The translations under genes were made by a program, and so were the position numbers. A stretch of 64,000 nt of DNA from an uncultured Paracoccaceae bacterium (GTDB lineage Bacteria; Pseudomonadota; Alphaproteobacteria; Rhodobacterales; Rhodobacteraceae), in assembly GCA_947503175.1 (NCBI GenBank), contig CANNCO010000003.1, positions 565,501 through 629,500 of the forward strand. The letters are read 5' to 3'. Below, piece by piece: positions 34,793 through 44,300 of the stretch. Position 1 is the first letter of the stretch; each line of letters starts with the position of its first letter. A model generated the notes under the pieces. The model made no database searches. It worked only from the letters and a program-made list of their open reading frames with translations, and was not told where the DNA came from.

Positions 34793-35605
34793 CTAACCAG
34801 AAACCACCACCAGCTCGTGGGGTTCGACGGTCATTCGAACGGTCGTGTCGGTCGTCTCTATGACATTGTCGAAACCGGTGAAAAGGCCTTGGGTCGGAAC
34901 ACTGACACGTTCATCTTTCTCATGCTCAATCCAATCAGTCAGATTGGCAAAAGGCCGGCCTGGATCAAAGAATGTATCATCCTTCACGAACTTGTCGATG
35001 CGACGCCAGAGCTTTGGGAAGATTGGCGCCATTGTATCAGGATCACCTGTCCATTCTGCACCGGTGTTTGTCTCGTCTTCTGACCAGACCCCGAGACCGC
35101 TGGCCCTAGCAGCAAGGGACACGCTTGCGCAGCGTTCGCGAAGATCATCGAACAGAGTGTCATAAAACAGCGGGTAGGCATGGCCCCTTTCAAGCTGCTG
35201 GACGTTAATGCTCGACATTATGGAGTCGGCGTCTAGGAATAACTCCGAACCATCTTGATGTGCCGTGTCACCTGAAAATACAAATGCGATCGGTCGGCCG
35301 TTTGGGCCCAACTGGTTTGTGAAGATGTGACCAGGTGCGCTCTGGGTTCCTCCGATTGTTCCCGCCAGGTCTAGGTTCGACTTGGTCGCGTCCGATGAGT
35401 ATGGTTGGAGCGCTGCGCTTTCCATTGTGTCGATAGCTTCGTAGCGAAGCTGAATGCTACCGTTCGTCTGGTTGATTTTTGGGGGCCTGCCCCGGCGCCG
35501 TAGTTTGAATATCGGGGATGGATCGTTTGGGACGAAACGTAGGGAGTCCCCGTCCGGCCGGCCGAAAGACGGTTCAAATCGGCCCTTGATCAATGTAAAT
35601 GGCAT
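34793..35605 (-). CDS. Staphylococcal-nuclease-like protein, tentative
   Basis: The product is 270 aa from the ATG at 35605; a TTG at 35668 would add 21 residues. Early motifs (MPFTLIKGRFEP, PDGDSLRFVPND, IQLRYEAIDTMESAAL) follow the beta-barrel order of thermonuclease-like proteins, in which D-G-D and R-x-x-x-I-D are typical. Two further strands (GRPIAFVFSG, DGSELFLD) and a Y-P-L-F-Y-D-T-L-F stretch follow. The usual catalytic arginine pair is not obvious, so it may lack activity. It is convergent with the trypsin gene and is the last gene before the right end of the island. Family assignment is from pattern memory only. Confidence 0.5.
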   Translation of the reverse strand: MPFTLIKGRFEPSFGRPDGDSLRFVPNDPSPIFKLRRRGRPPKINQTNGSIQLRYEAIDTMESAALQPYSSDATKSNLDLAGTIGGTQSAPGHIFTNQLGPNGRPIAFVFSGDTAHQDGSELFLDADSIMSSINVQQLERGHAYPLFYDTLFDDLRERCASVSLAARASGLGVWSEDETNTGAEWTGDPDTMAPIFPKLWRRIDKFVKDDTFFDPGRPFANLTDWIEHEKDERVSVPTQGLFTGFDNVIETTDTTVRMTVEPHELVVVSG

Positions 35606-35979
35606 CGCGTTATAAACTCGTTTGAAAGCGAGAATGCCTGGCAAGGTTGTCGCACGCGGGCTTGCCAATCAAGTCCTGAATCCGTTGGATCATCGTTTGT
35701 AACAAACCCCAGCCCACCAATCCTGTTTTTCGAGAAATCCGCCTACGCTCTGATTGATGAGCCCGGCGTCGCGCCCAGCTGCTTTGGCTCTCCTGCCGCA
35801 TGTGCGGGTCCGGGATCTTCTTGAGCATCAGTAGGGGATTAGTAGGGAACGTTCGTCAAAGGTTCTCTGACTTGGTACGGCACCGTCCAAGAGCGCCAAA
35901 TGAAATAGTGATGTAATCGTAATGAGTTATACCGCTTCAGGTCGCGCTGTCTGGTCATGTCCAACACGTGGACGGCAAA
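35606..35979. other. Right end of the island, no gene seen
   Basis: This region holds the paired AGTAGGG motif (35830-35850) and, at 35917-35928, a core-like ATCGTAATGA about 55 bp before the true core. No supported gene is present. It is probably the right attachment arm of the integrase. Confidence 0.5.
35830..35850 (+). repeat. Paired AGTAGGG motif, right arm
   Basis: Two AGTAGGG heptamers are spaced 4 nt apart, 130 bp inside the right core and in the same orientation as the pair at 13941-13961. This is a candidate arm-type site. Confidence 0.55.
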
Positions 35980-36025
35980 ATTCGTAATGATGGGGTCGGG
36001 GGTTCGAGTCCCTTCAGCGGCACCA
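35980..36025 (+). pseudogene. Right core plus 3' half of the host tRNA-Thr(CGU)
   Basis: These 46 bp are identical to 13997-14042 and run from the anticodon loop to the encoded CCA. The first 9 bp are the core ATTCGTAAT (35980-35988), and 35989-36025 complete the 5' half at 13841-13879. No D arm or acceptor 5' strand precedes it, so it cannot make a tRNA. Confidence 0.9.
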
Positions 36026-36234
36026 CCTGATCAAAACCTGGCAGATCTCCAAACGTCGCTTCCTCAAACTGAACGGGGAGCAGAGCTTTGAGGCAGGAAG
36101 ATACAGTACCAAAAAAGTCACCCAAGGCACTCTTCATGAACCATACAAAGAGTACCTCGCGCCCGAGCGCTTCATGAGAAGTTTCACGGGATCGGCCCAG
36201 TTCCGGCCGTTCTCGTTAGTCGCCGCTACTTTCT

Positions 36235-37797
36235 TTAGAAGTAGATGTTGTAAGTGCTGCGGATCGCCGCATCGACATCGGGCGCAAGTTGGCAGGGGGC
36301 GTTTGCGAGTATCTCTTCCTTGCGCTGTGTGACCCGGTCGAGAAGAAGTGGACGATTTGCCTCTTGCCATTCTTTCGGGCTCATTCGGTTCCCGCAGGTG
36401 GGATAGACATATTCCGTCTGCATCAGCGCAAGTGTCTGATCGGTTCCGAGGTAGTGACCGGGACCGTCGAGACAGACGGACTTCATTGCATCGATCGAAA
36501 CAGAGTCTTCGGTCACGTCAATGCCCCGCACACAGCGCAAGACCTGCCCGATGATGTCGTCGCCCAGAACAAGGCTTTCCTGACAGAAACCAAGAAGGGA
36601 TGCGTGCATCCCAGCGGCTTCATACACCATGTTCAGACCCGACAAGCCGGCAAGGACGTTGGTAATCATCTGTTCCCAACCGGCCTGCATATCCGGCAGC
36701 TTGCTATCCGATATGCCAGCCGCGGCGCCACCGGGCAGATCATAGAACTTGTGCATCTGGGCACACCCAGCGGACAAGAGGGCCTGCTCTGCCGAACCGC
36801 CAGACATCGCGCCGGTGCGCAGGTCAGACACGAACGGCCATGTTCCGAATATCGCCGGATGCCCGGGGCTGACGGAGTTTACATAGACCACCCCGGCCAA
36901 GCACTCGGCAACGGCCTGAACGATCGCAAGGGCGATTGGTGCCGGAGCGGTCGCACCCGCCTGACCAGCCGATAGAAGCAGAACCGGCATGCCTGCACGG
37001 ATGCAGTTCTCCATCGCCATGCAGCTTTCTTCGGCAAACTTCATCGGTGGCACGACGAAGCAGTTCGAGTTCGAGATGAAGGGCCTGGCGCGCCACGCCG
37101 CCTCATCTCCGGCGATCATGTGGATCAGATCCATGCATGGCGCAACATGGGAAGGATCGGAGAAAGACGTGCCAACGTGCTTGGTCGTGCCGGAACAGGC
37201 CGCAACCAATGTGTTGATATCCATCTCAAGATTGTCTTCCACGTCACGACAGACCATTGCGCGCTGGAAAAAATGCAGGTTGTCGAGATGTTGAGTGATC
37301 CGCGCCGCATCGTATAGGTCGCGGGTGGTACTGTCGCGGTACTCGCCGGTCACGTGATCAACGATATGAACAGCGGCGCCGGCAGTGCCAAAATGCACGC
37401 GATTGCCGGAGAGATACAGGTCGTGTTTCTCGTCTCGCCCATGAAGTGTGATGTCGCGTGACGCCAGCGCCAGCATGTCCTCGACAAGCGCCCTCGGAAA
37501 GCGAAGACGGCCATCATCACCAAGGATCGCACCGGCCGCCGTCATGGCATCGACACCCGATTGCGGGGCCTGCGACAGACCGATCTGTTCAAGAGCGTCC
37601 AAAGCTGCCGCGTGGATGCGGGCGACCTGAGCATCCGTCAAGGGACGGTATTGACCCCCCGACAGCCCGGCACGGATCGGCCGAAGGTCCTCGGCCAAGG
37701 GCGCGGCCCGCAATGCGACACGCGCCGCACGACCACCGGTCCGGCGGCCCTTCTGGGCTACGTTTGTCTCACCTCCGGCATTCGACTGATCTGTCAT
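36235..37797 (-). CDS. Trimethylamine methyltransferase (MttB) family protein
   Basis: The product is 520 aa from the ATG at 37797, with GGGAG upstream; a start six codons earlier would include that site. The MttB-type TIM barrel covers about 60-510 (LALASRDITLHGRDEKHDLY, FGTAGAAVHIVD, GLSGLNMVYEAAGM). No in-frame amber codon is present, so it is the non-pyrrolysine type, like the glycine betaine methyltransferase branch. These enzymes move a methyl group from a quaternary or tertiary amine to a corrinoid protein. No corrinoid protein gene is adjacent. It follows the dimethylglycine-dehydrogenase-like gene on the same strand, 48 bp downstream. Confidence 0.88.
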   Translation of the reverse strand: MTDQSNAGGETNVAQKGRRTGGRAARVALRAAPLAEDLRPIRAGLSGGQYRPLTDAQVARIHAAALDALEQIGLSQAPQSGVDAMTAAGAILGDDGRLRFPRALVEDMLALASRDITLHGRDEKHDLYLSGNRVHFGTAGAAVHIVDHVTGEYRDSTTRDLYDAARITQHLDNLHFFQRAMVCRDVEDNLEMDINTLVAACSGTTKHVGTSFSDPSHVAPCMDLIHMIAGDEAAWRARPFISNSNCFVVPPMKFAEESCMAMENCIRAGMPVLLLSAGQAGATAPAPIALAIVQAVAECLAGVVYVNSVSPGHPAIFGTWPFVSDLRTGAMSGGSAEQALLSAGCAQMHKFYDLPGGAAAGISDSKLPDMQAGWEQMITNVLAGLSGLNMVYEAAGMHASLLGFCQESLVLGDDIIGQVLRCVRGIDVTEDSVSIDAMKSVCLDGPGHYLGTDQTLALMQTEYVYPTCGNRMSPKEWQEANRPLLLDRVTQRKEEILANAPCQLAPDVDAAIRSTYNIYF

Positions 37798-37845
37798 TGC
37801 GCTCTCCCACTTCATGAAGGCGGCTTGGGTGACGTTGGTCTTGAG

Positions 37846-40290
37846 CTAGCTGCGCAGCCGCTCGTTCTTTGGATCCCAGAGGGGTTGATCCTCTTGGACG
37901 ACAGCGCGGCGCATCTCGCCATAGATGTCCACATCAAGTTTCGTCCCGGGCTTTGCGAGATCGCTGCGCAACATGCCCAGCGCAATCGAAGCATCCACGC
38001 GGTAGCCCCACCCGCCACTGGTTGTTTCGCCCACCACTTTTCCATCATGCCAAAGCGTCGACATGTAGGGCGCATCGGCATCGCCCGCATCGACCGTGAG
38101 CGTGACAAAGCGTTTTTTCGGTCCGTTTTTGCTTTCTTCGATCAAAGCTGACTTGCCCGGGAAGTCCTGGTTCTTTTCCAGCTTGATGAACCGGTCAAGA
38201 CCGCCCTCGAGGAGTGTGTAGTCGGACGAAAGGTCCCCCTTCCAAGCGCGATAGCCCTTCTCCATACGCAGGCTGTTCAGCGCCCACATGCCGAACGGTT
38301 TGGCGCCACCATCGAGAAGCGCCTGATAGACCTTCGGCATATCGGAATGTGGCGCATGGATTTCCCAGCCCAACTCGCCAGCAAAGGAGACCCGCACGAG
38401 CAATGCGTCTATGCCCGCAACCGTGGCACTTTGATGTGTTAGCCAACCGAGCGAAAGGTCGGCATCTGTCATGCCGGACAAGAGCTCTCGTGACCGCGGG
38501 CCTGCAACGATCAGGGTCCCGAGTTCCGTCGTGCGATCTGTCAGTTTCAGGCCATCGGCAAGATGTGACTTCAGGTACTCGAAGTCATGCCATTGCGCGG
38601 CTGCCGCGGTGATCAGCGTATAGTCTTCCTCTCCATGACGCAGCACGGTCATCTCGGTCAGAATCCGGCCCCGATGATCGGGGAAATAGGCAAGGGTCAT
38701 CCGGCCCGGTTTTGGCAATCCGCCGGAAACAAGGCCAAGAAGCCATTCCGACGCGCCGGCGCCGGAAAGCGCATAGCGTGAGAAGCCCGGGAGATCGAGG
38801 ACGCCCACATCATCACGCACCGCTTCGCATTCTTCGCGTATACGTGGTTCCCAGGGGCCCGCCCGGTTCCAGGTCTGGGTGGAGTCCTCACTGGTATCGT
38901 CGCCCGGCTTGGCAAACCAGTTGGCGCGCTCCCAGCCGTTATAGGCACCCATCTGTCCGCCCAGTTCGATAATCCTGTCATGAAGCGCGGATTTCTTGCG
39001 ATCCGCACCCGCCGGCCACCGATGCCAGGGAAAGTGCATGGCGTATTCATGGCCATAGACTTCTTTCCCCTTCTCGACGCAGTAGTCGTGATCGGTGTAG
39101 TCCGTGTAGCGCCTTGGATCGCAGGACCACATGTCCCATTCCGTAGCCCCTTCGGTAATCCATTCCGCCAGCACTTTGCCTGCACCACCGGACTGGGCAA
39201 TTCCGAACGTGAATACACAGGCCTCGAAGGCGTTCGGTACGCCGGGCATCGGCCCGATCAGGGGAAGACCATCGGGGGCATAAGGGATTGGTCCGTTGAT
39301 CACTCTGGAGATCCCGGACGTGCCCAGCAACGGGACGCGTGCCATCGCATCTTCGATGTACCATTCAAGGCGATCGAGATCGTCTGGATAGAGCTGGAAA
39401 CTGAAGTCTTCGGGGAACGGGTCATCGGGTGTGACCCAATGGGCTTTGCAGTTCCGTTCGTAAGGGCCAAGATTGAAGCCCGTTTTCTCCTGGCGAAGAT
39501 AGTACGAAACATCGACATCACGAAGCAGCGGCAGTTTACGGCCATGCTCCTTCGACCAGGCTTCGATCTCTGCGACAGGTTCCGACAGAAGATACTGATG
39601 GCTCATGACCATCATCGGAACCGTCCGGCCCCCATAGGGTACAAACCACTCGCCGACACGTTGGGCATAGTAGCCCGCGGCATTCACCACATATTCGCAC
39701 CGGATTTCGCCCTTTTCCGTCTCGACGATCCATTCGCCGTTCTCGCGACGGACGCCCGTGGCCGGTGTAAACCGCAGAATCGTAGCACCCAGATCGCGGG
39801 CACCTTTGGCAAGGGCCTGGGTTAGCTGGGCCGGATCGATGTCACCATCGTCAGGGTCATAGAGTGCACCCGCCAGGTCGTGTGTTTCGAGAAACGGATA
39901 TCGGTCCTGAATTTCCCCGACGGCAAGAAGCTCAAGGTCAATACCCTGGTATCTGCCCATCCCGCGCGCGCGCTCGAACTCCTGCATCCGTTCCTTGGAA
40001 TGGGCAAGCCGCACGGAACCGGTAACATGATAGTTCATCGGATAGTCGACCGAGTCTGCCAGGCCCCGATATAGCTCGGTTGAATAGCGCTGCATGTTCA
40101 TGACAGACCACGACGTCGAAAACGTCGGGACGTTCCCTGCTGCGTGCCAGGTGGAACCTGCCGTGAGTTCGTTCTTTTCAAGAAGTACACAGTCCGTCCA
40201 ACCTGCGCGCGCCAGATGCAGAAGCGACGATGCACCAACGGCACCACCACCGATGATTACCACGCGGGCGGTTGTTGGAAAGTCGGCCAT
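37846..40290 (-). CDS. Dimethylglycine/sarcosine dehydrogenase-like flavoprotein with GcvT domain
   Basis: This 814-aa protein has an N-terminal DAO-type FAD domain with VVIIGGGAVGASSLLHLA and GSTWHAAG, in which the histidine is the usual covalent FAD attachment. A central FAO_M segment (GPIPYAPDGLPLIGPMPGV) is followed by a C-terminal folate-binding GcvT domain (SRELLSGMTDADLSL, RVSFAGELGWEIHAP). Such enzymes oxidatively remove N-methyl groups and pass the one-carbon unit to tetrahydrofolate. It is divergent from the LysR gene and co-directional with the MttB-type gene, so together they suggest N-methyl amine breakdown. The exact substrate is unknown. Confidence 0.88.
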   Translation of the reverse strand: MADFPTTARVVIIGGGAVGASSLLHLARAGWTDCVLLEKNELTAGSTWHAAGNVPTFSTSWSVMNMQRYSTELYRGLADSVDYPMNYHVTGSVRLAHSKERMQEFERARGMGRYQGIDLELLAVGEIQDRYPFLETHDLAGALYDPDDGDIDPAQLTQALAKGARDLGATILRFTPATGVRRENGEWIVETEKGEIRCEYVVNAAGYYAQRVGEWFVPYGGRTVPMMVMSHQYLLSEPVAEIEAWSKEHGRKLPLLRDVDVSYYLRQEKTGFNLGPYERNCKAHWVTPDDPFPEDFSFQLYPDDLDRLEWYIEDAMARVPLLGTSGISRVINGPIPYAPDGLPLIGPMPGVPNAFEACVFTFGIAQSGGAGKVLAEWITEGATEWDMWSCDPRRYTDYTDHDYCVEKGKEVYGHEYAMHFPWHRWPAGADRKKSALHDRIIELGGQMGAYNGWERANWFAKPGDDTSEDSTQTWNRAGPWEPRIREECEAVRDDVGVLDLPGFSRYALSGAGASEWLLGLVSGGLPKPGRMTLAYFPDHRGRILTEMTVLRHGEEDYTLITAAAAQWHDFEYLKSHLADGLKLTDRTTELGTLIVAGPRSRELLSGMTDADLSLGWLTHQSATVAGIDALLVRVSFAGELGWEIHAPHSDMPKVYQALLDGGAKPFGMWALNSLRMEKGYRAWKGDLSSDYTLLEGGLDRFIKLEKNQDFPGKSALIEESKNGPKKRFVTLTVDAGDADAPYMSTLWHDGKVVGETTSGGWGYRVDASIALGMLRSDLAKPGTKLDVDIYGEMRRAVVQEDQPLWDPKNERLRS

Positions 40291-40370
40291 ACTTGTGTCC
40301 TCTCCTGTATCTCACGCAGAGTATTTACCGAGAATGCCGCTGGTTCAATTCACATGTCGCATTGATATTA

Positions 40371-40385
40371 ATCGGAATTGCCGAT
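40371..40385 (+). promoter_or_regulatory. LysR-type operator ATC-N9-GAT
   Basis: ATCGGAATTGCCGAT contains the T-N11-A core within a perfect 7-bp inverted repeat (40369-40375 and 40381-40387). It lies 12 bp before the LysR start and 80 bp before the divergent dehydrogenase start, as expected for an autoregulated LysR site. Confidence 0.7.
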
Positions 40386-40397
40386 TACATTACGTTT

Positions 40398-41273
40398 ATG
40401 CAGATAGAGCTGATCGACACTTTTCTGGACCTTTGCGAAACGCGCAGTTTCAATCGGACGGCTGATCAGATGGGCGTCACTCAGTCGACGGTCTCGGGGC
40501 GGGTTAAGTCCCTTGAACGCATACTGGGATGTCGGCTTTTCGTGCGGGGCCGGGCCGGGACGCAGCTGACGACGGAAGGTCTGCGATTTGAGCCCCATGC
40601 CCGAAGCCTTCGGCGTAGTTGGGTTGAAGCTTTACATGCCACTAGGAACAAGGCTGCCGCTGCGCTGACGCTGCGGATCGGAATTCAGCAGGATCTGGTG
40701 ATAAATCATGTGGGTGACTGGATTGGCACCCTGCGTGCTGCACTTCCTGAAGCGGCGCTTTATGTAGAGGCCGATTTTTCGTCCCAGATTCTGAACGACG
40801 TACTTTCCGGTGACTATGAAATCGGCATCATATACACGCCAAAGCCGCACCCGGACCTGCATTTCGAGACGCTGGGTGACGTCGTGTATCGCATGGTGTC
40901 AACCGAAGCGACCACGGTTAGTGAGGTATCGCCGGAGTCCTATATCCTTCCCAATTTCTCGCCGGCCTTTTCCAGAACACATGCGGCACTTCTCCCCAAT
41001 CTGTCATCGGCGAAGACCGCGAGCGGCCAGAATGCAATCATCGCCGGATTGGTAAGCTCATTGGGTGGATCGACCTTTGTGCTGGACGCGACGGCACGAG
41101 AACTTGAAACCACCGGACGGTGCAAGCTTGTTCGGGATGCCCCGGCTATCGATCAATCCGTCTATGCTGCAATCCATCTTCGAAACCGTCACCGTGTCCC
41201 ACATCGGCGCATGATCCAGTTAATCAGGCAGCAGATTTCGGGCGTCCGAGGTCCGCCTTTGGGCACGAGATAG
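40398..41273 (+). CDS. LysR family transcriptional regulator
   Basis: The product is 291 aa from the ATG at 40398 (MQIELIDTFLDLCETRSFNR), which starts exactly at the winged helix-turn-helix; an upstream in-frame start would run into the divergent gene's promoter. The HTH reads TADQMGVTQSTVSGRVKSLE at 17-36. The effector domain is at about 90-280 (LRIGIQQDLVINHVGDWIG). It probably controls the divergent dehydrogenase and methyltransferase genes in response to an amine; the effector is not known. It converges with dnaE2. Confidence 0.92.
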   Translation: MQIELIDTFLDLCETRSFNRTADQMGVTQSTVSGRVKSLERILGCRLFVRGRAGTQLTTEGLRFEPHARSLRRSWVEALHATRNKAAAALTLRIGIQQDLVINHVGDWIGTLRAALPEAALYVEADFSSQILNDVLSGDYEIGIIYTPKPHPDLHFETLGDVVYRMVSTEATTVSEVSPESYILPNFSPAFSRTHAALLPNLSSAKTASGQNAIIAGLVSSLGGSTFVLDATARELETTGRCKLVRDAPAIDQSVYAAIHLRNRHRVPHRRMIQLIRQQISGVRGPPLGTR

Positions 41274-41308
41274 GCTGGTGGCCAGACTTGATTGTACCGC
41301 GCCTCAGA

Positions 41309-44300
41309 TCAGTGAAAGTCACGCGATTTCGGAATGATCCGCACATCGCGGGGATGCCGCGCATGTGGGCTTCGGATAGGGCGCTTCACTTCATCAGCAC
41401 GAGCAATCGGCGTCGGCATGGAGGTATCCGCCAGATGGTTGAGTGTAGCGCTTCGGTCCTCAAGATGATGGGCGACGACATGGATGATATCGGCATCACG
41501 CTGCACCTTACCCTGAACTGCGATAAGGCGTGCGCCCATGATCGTTGACCTGTAGGTCTCCATAACCTTGGGCCAGACCACCAGATTGGCAACGCCTTCC
41601 TCGTCTTCAAGCGTAATGAAGCAAACACCCTTGGCGCTGCCCGGCCGCTGGCGGATCAGAACGATTCCGGCAAGCGAAATACGCTCTCCATGATGTGTGT
41701 TCAAAAGCGTTCGCGTTGAGATGTACCCCTGTCTCCTCAAACTTTTACGCAGAAATGACATCGGGTGTGCTTTCAGAGACAAACGAAGCGTCTGATAGTC
41801 GGCGACGACCTGTTCGCTTTTGGGCATGGATGGCAGTTGCACGGACGGGTCCGTGCCCTCATCACGCGTCTCGGAGGCGGTGAAGAGCGGCAGATCAGGT
41901 GCGTTGCTCAAGGCAACGGCCCGCCAGAGCGCCGCGCGGCGATCAAGCGCCATGGATCGAAAGGCGTCCGCGGCGGCAAGGCGGCGAAGCGTTCCGGCAT
42001 CGAGTGTGGTACGGGCCTTGAGGTCTTCGAGATCCAAGAACGGAACCTGTCGTACCTTCAAGAGTTTCTCCGCCGCAGCTTCCTTCATACCATCGATCTG
42101 CCGGAAGCCAAGGCGCACTGCAAACTTGCCTAACCCAATCGGCTCAAGCGTATTATCCCATTCGCTGAAATTCACGTCAGGTGCCCGTACCTCTACACCG
42201 TTTTCCCGGGCATCGCGGACAATCTGCGCGGGTGCATAGAACCCCATCGGCTGAGAGTTCAGAAGCGCTACACAGAACACATCCGGGTAGTGGCATTTGA
42301 TCCAGCTGGAGACATAAACCAGGTGGGCAAAGCTGGCCGCATGACTTTCTGGAAAGCCATATTCGCCAAAGCCTTCGATCTGACTAAAGCAACGGGCCGC
42401 GAATTCTGCATCATAGCCGCGTTTGACCATTCGCCCGACCATCTTGTCTTTGTGTTCACTGACCATTCCCTTGGCGCGAAAGGTAGCCATCGCCTTACGC
42501 AGCTGGTTGGCTTCTATGGGAGAGAACTCCGCTGCGACCATGGCGATCTTCATCGCCTGTTCCTGAAAGATCGGCACGCCAAAGGTGCGTTTGAGAATGC
42601 GTTCAAGCTCATCCGGCGGGCCGAACTCCGGCGCAGGAGAAGGATAGTCGATCTTCTCTTTTCCAGAGCGGCGCCTGAGATACGGGTGCACCATATCGCC
42701 CTGAATGGGGCCGGGCCGGACGATCGCCACTTGGGTGACCAGATCATAGAACTCACGTGGCTTCAGGCGTGGAAGCATGTTCATCTGCGCACGGCTTTCC
42801 ACCTGGAACACGCCGAGCGACTCGCCCCGGCAGAGCATGTCGTAGACGGCCTCGTCCCCCTCCTTGACCGAGGCCAGCTTCATCGGCTTGTTGTAGTGGC
42901 TTTCGAGCAGGTCGAAGGCCTTGCGGATACAGGTCAGCATCCCCAGCCCCAGCACATCGACCTTGAAAATGCCCAGCTCGTCGATATCGTCCTTGTCCCA
43001 TTCGATGAAGGTGCGGTCGGGCATGGCGCCGTTGCCGATAGGTACCGTATGGCTAAGCGGGTACTGGGTCAGGATGAACCCGCCCACGTGCTGGCCCAGA
43101 TGGCGCGGCATTCCGATCATCTGATCGGCCAGCTTGATCGCGCGCGAAAGATGCGGGTCATTCAGATCAAGCCCCGCTTCGGCGGCCTCCCTTGCCCCGA
43201 TCTCACGTCCGAAACTGCCCCAGATGGTTTTGGCCAGGGCAGAGGTGATATCCTCGCTTAGCCCCATGACCTTGCCCACTTCGCGAATTGCCATACGCGG
43301 GCGGTAGTGGATGACCGTGGCGCACAGACCGGCGCGCGCACGACCGTATTTTTCATAGATATGCTGGATCACCTCTTCGCGGCGTTCGTGTTCGAAATCA
43401 ACGTCTATGTCTGGCGGCTCACGCCGTTCCTCGGAAATGAAGCGCTCAAAAAGTACATCGTTCAGATCCGGATCGACCGATGTGATTTTCAGGCAATAGC
43501 AGACGGCGGAATTGGCCGCTGACCCGCGCCCCTGGCACAGAATGCCGATGCTGCGCGCATAGTCCACGATGTCACGGATGGTCAGAAAGTATCGTGCAAT
43601 ATCGAGCCTGGCGATCAAAGCCAGCTCTTTTTCCAACGTCGCACGAACCTTGTCCGAAACACCGTCCGGATAACGATCCTGCGCCTCGGCCCATGTGAGT
43701 TCGGTCAGATATGCGTTGGCATTCTTACCCTCTGGCACGGTCTCTTCGGGGTATTCATAGCGCAGTTCATTCAGCGAAAAAGCGGACGCATCCGCCACGT
43801 CGCGCGTCGCCCGGATGGCATGGGGCCACTCGGCGAAAAGGCGCATCATCTGCTCGGGTGATTTGAGGTGCCGTTCGGCATTGGCATGAAGCAGGGAACC
43901 GGCCTTTTCGATGGTTGTTTTTTCACGGATGCAAGTCATCACATCCTGCAAGGGCCGTCGGTCGGGAGCATGATAGTGGACATCATTGGTTGCCAGAATT
44001 GACAAACCATGAGTGCGGGCGAGACGATCCAAACGGTTAATCCGCGCGCGGTCATCCCCGCGATAGAGATAACTCGCAGCGATATGGCGAAGGGTTGGCA
44101 GATTGCGGATAAGCCGTGGGAAGTCGGACTCGAACCGGCCCAATTCTTCACCCGGCAGTGCGATCAGTTGGACATCTTTGGAATGCGCCGCCAGATCCTT
44201 CAAGCTGATCTCGCAAGCCCCCTTATCCTGCCATTCCCCATCGAGCTTTGACATCTTGCCCTTGGAAAGCATTGCGCACAGCCGGCCATAGCTCGCCCGA

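Larger units (their letters stand above)
13871..35988. mobile_element. Defence-carrying integrative island in tRNA-Thr(CGU)
   Basis: The bounds are set by the 9-bp core ATTCGTAAT, found at 13871-13879 and 35980-35988 in the anticodon loop of a split tRNA gene. Between them lie about 22.1 kb with a tyrosine integrase (25771-26952), an AlpA-type regulator, a Prim-Pol/helicase, type IB restriction genes, SIR2, HNH, trypsin and other accessory genes. An intact tRNA-Thr copy sits at the left end. The integrase is near the middle rather than next to a core site, which suggests a composite or extended element. No conjugation or virion genes are seen, so it probably depends on a helper or on natural transfer. 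An alternative reading uses a 46-bp direct repeat (13997-14042 and 35980-36025) as att. Confidence 0.85.

Noticed and set aside
13871-35988. Prophage
   Set aside because: No capsid, terminase, portal or tail gene is visible between the core sites.
36026-36234. Open frame just right of the island, possible gene fragment
   Set aside because: It translates without stops for a stretch but matches nothing I recognise and has no start signal.
36235-37797. Pyrrolysine-type MttB
   Set aside because: No in-frame amber codon interrupts the gene, so it is the non-pyrrolysine type.
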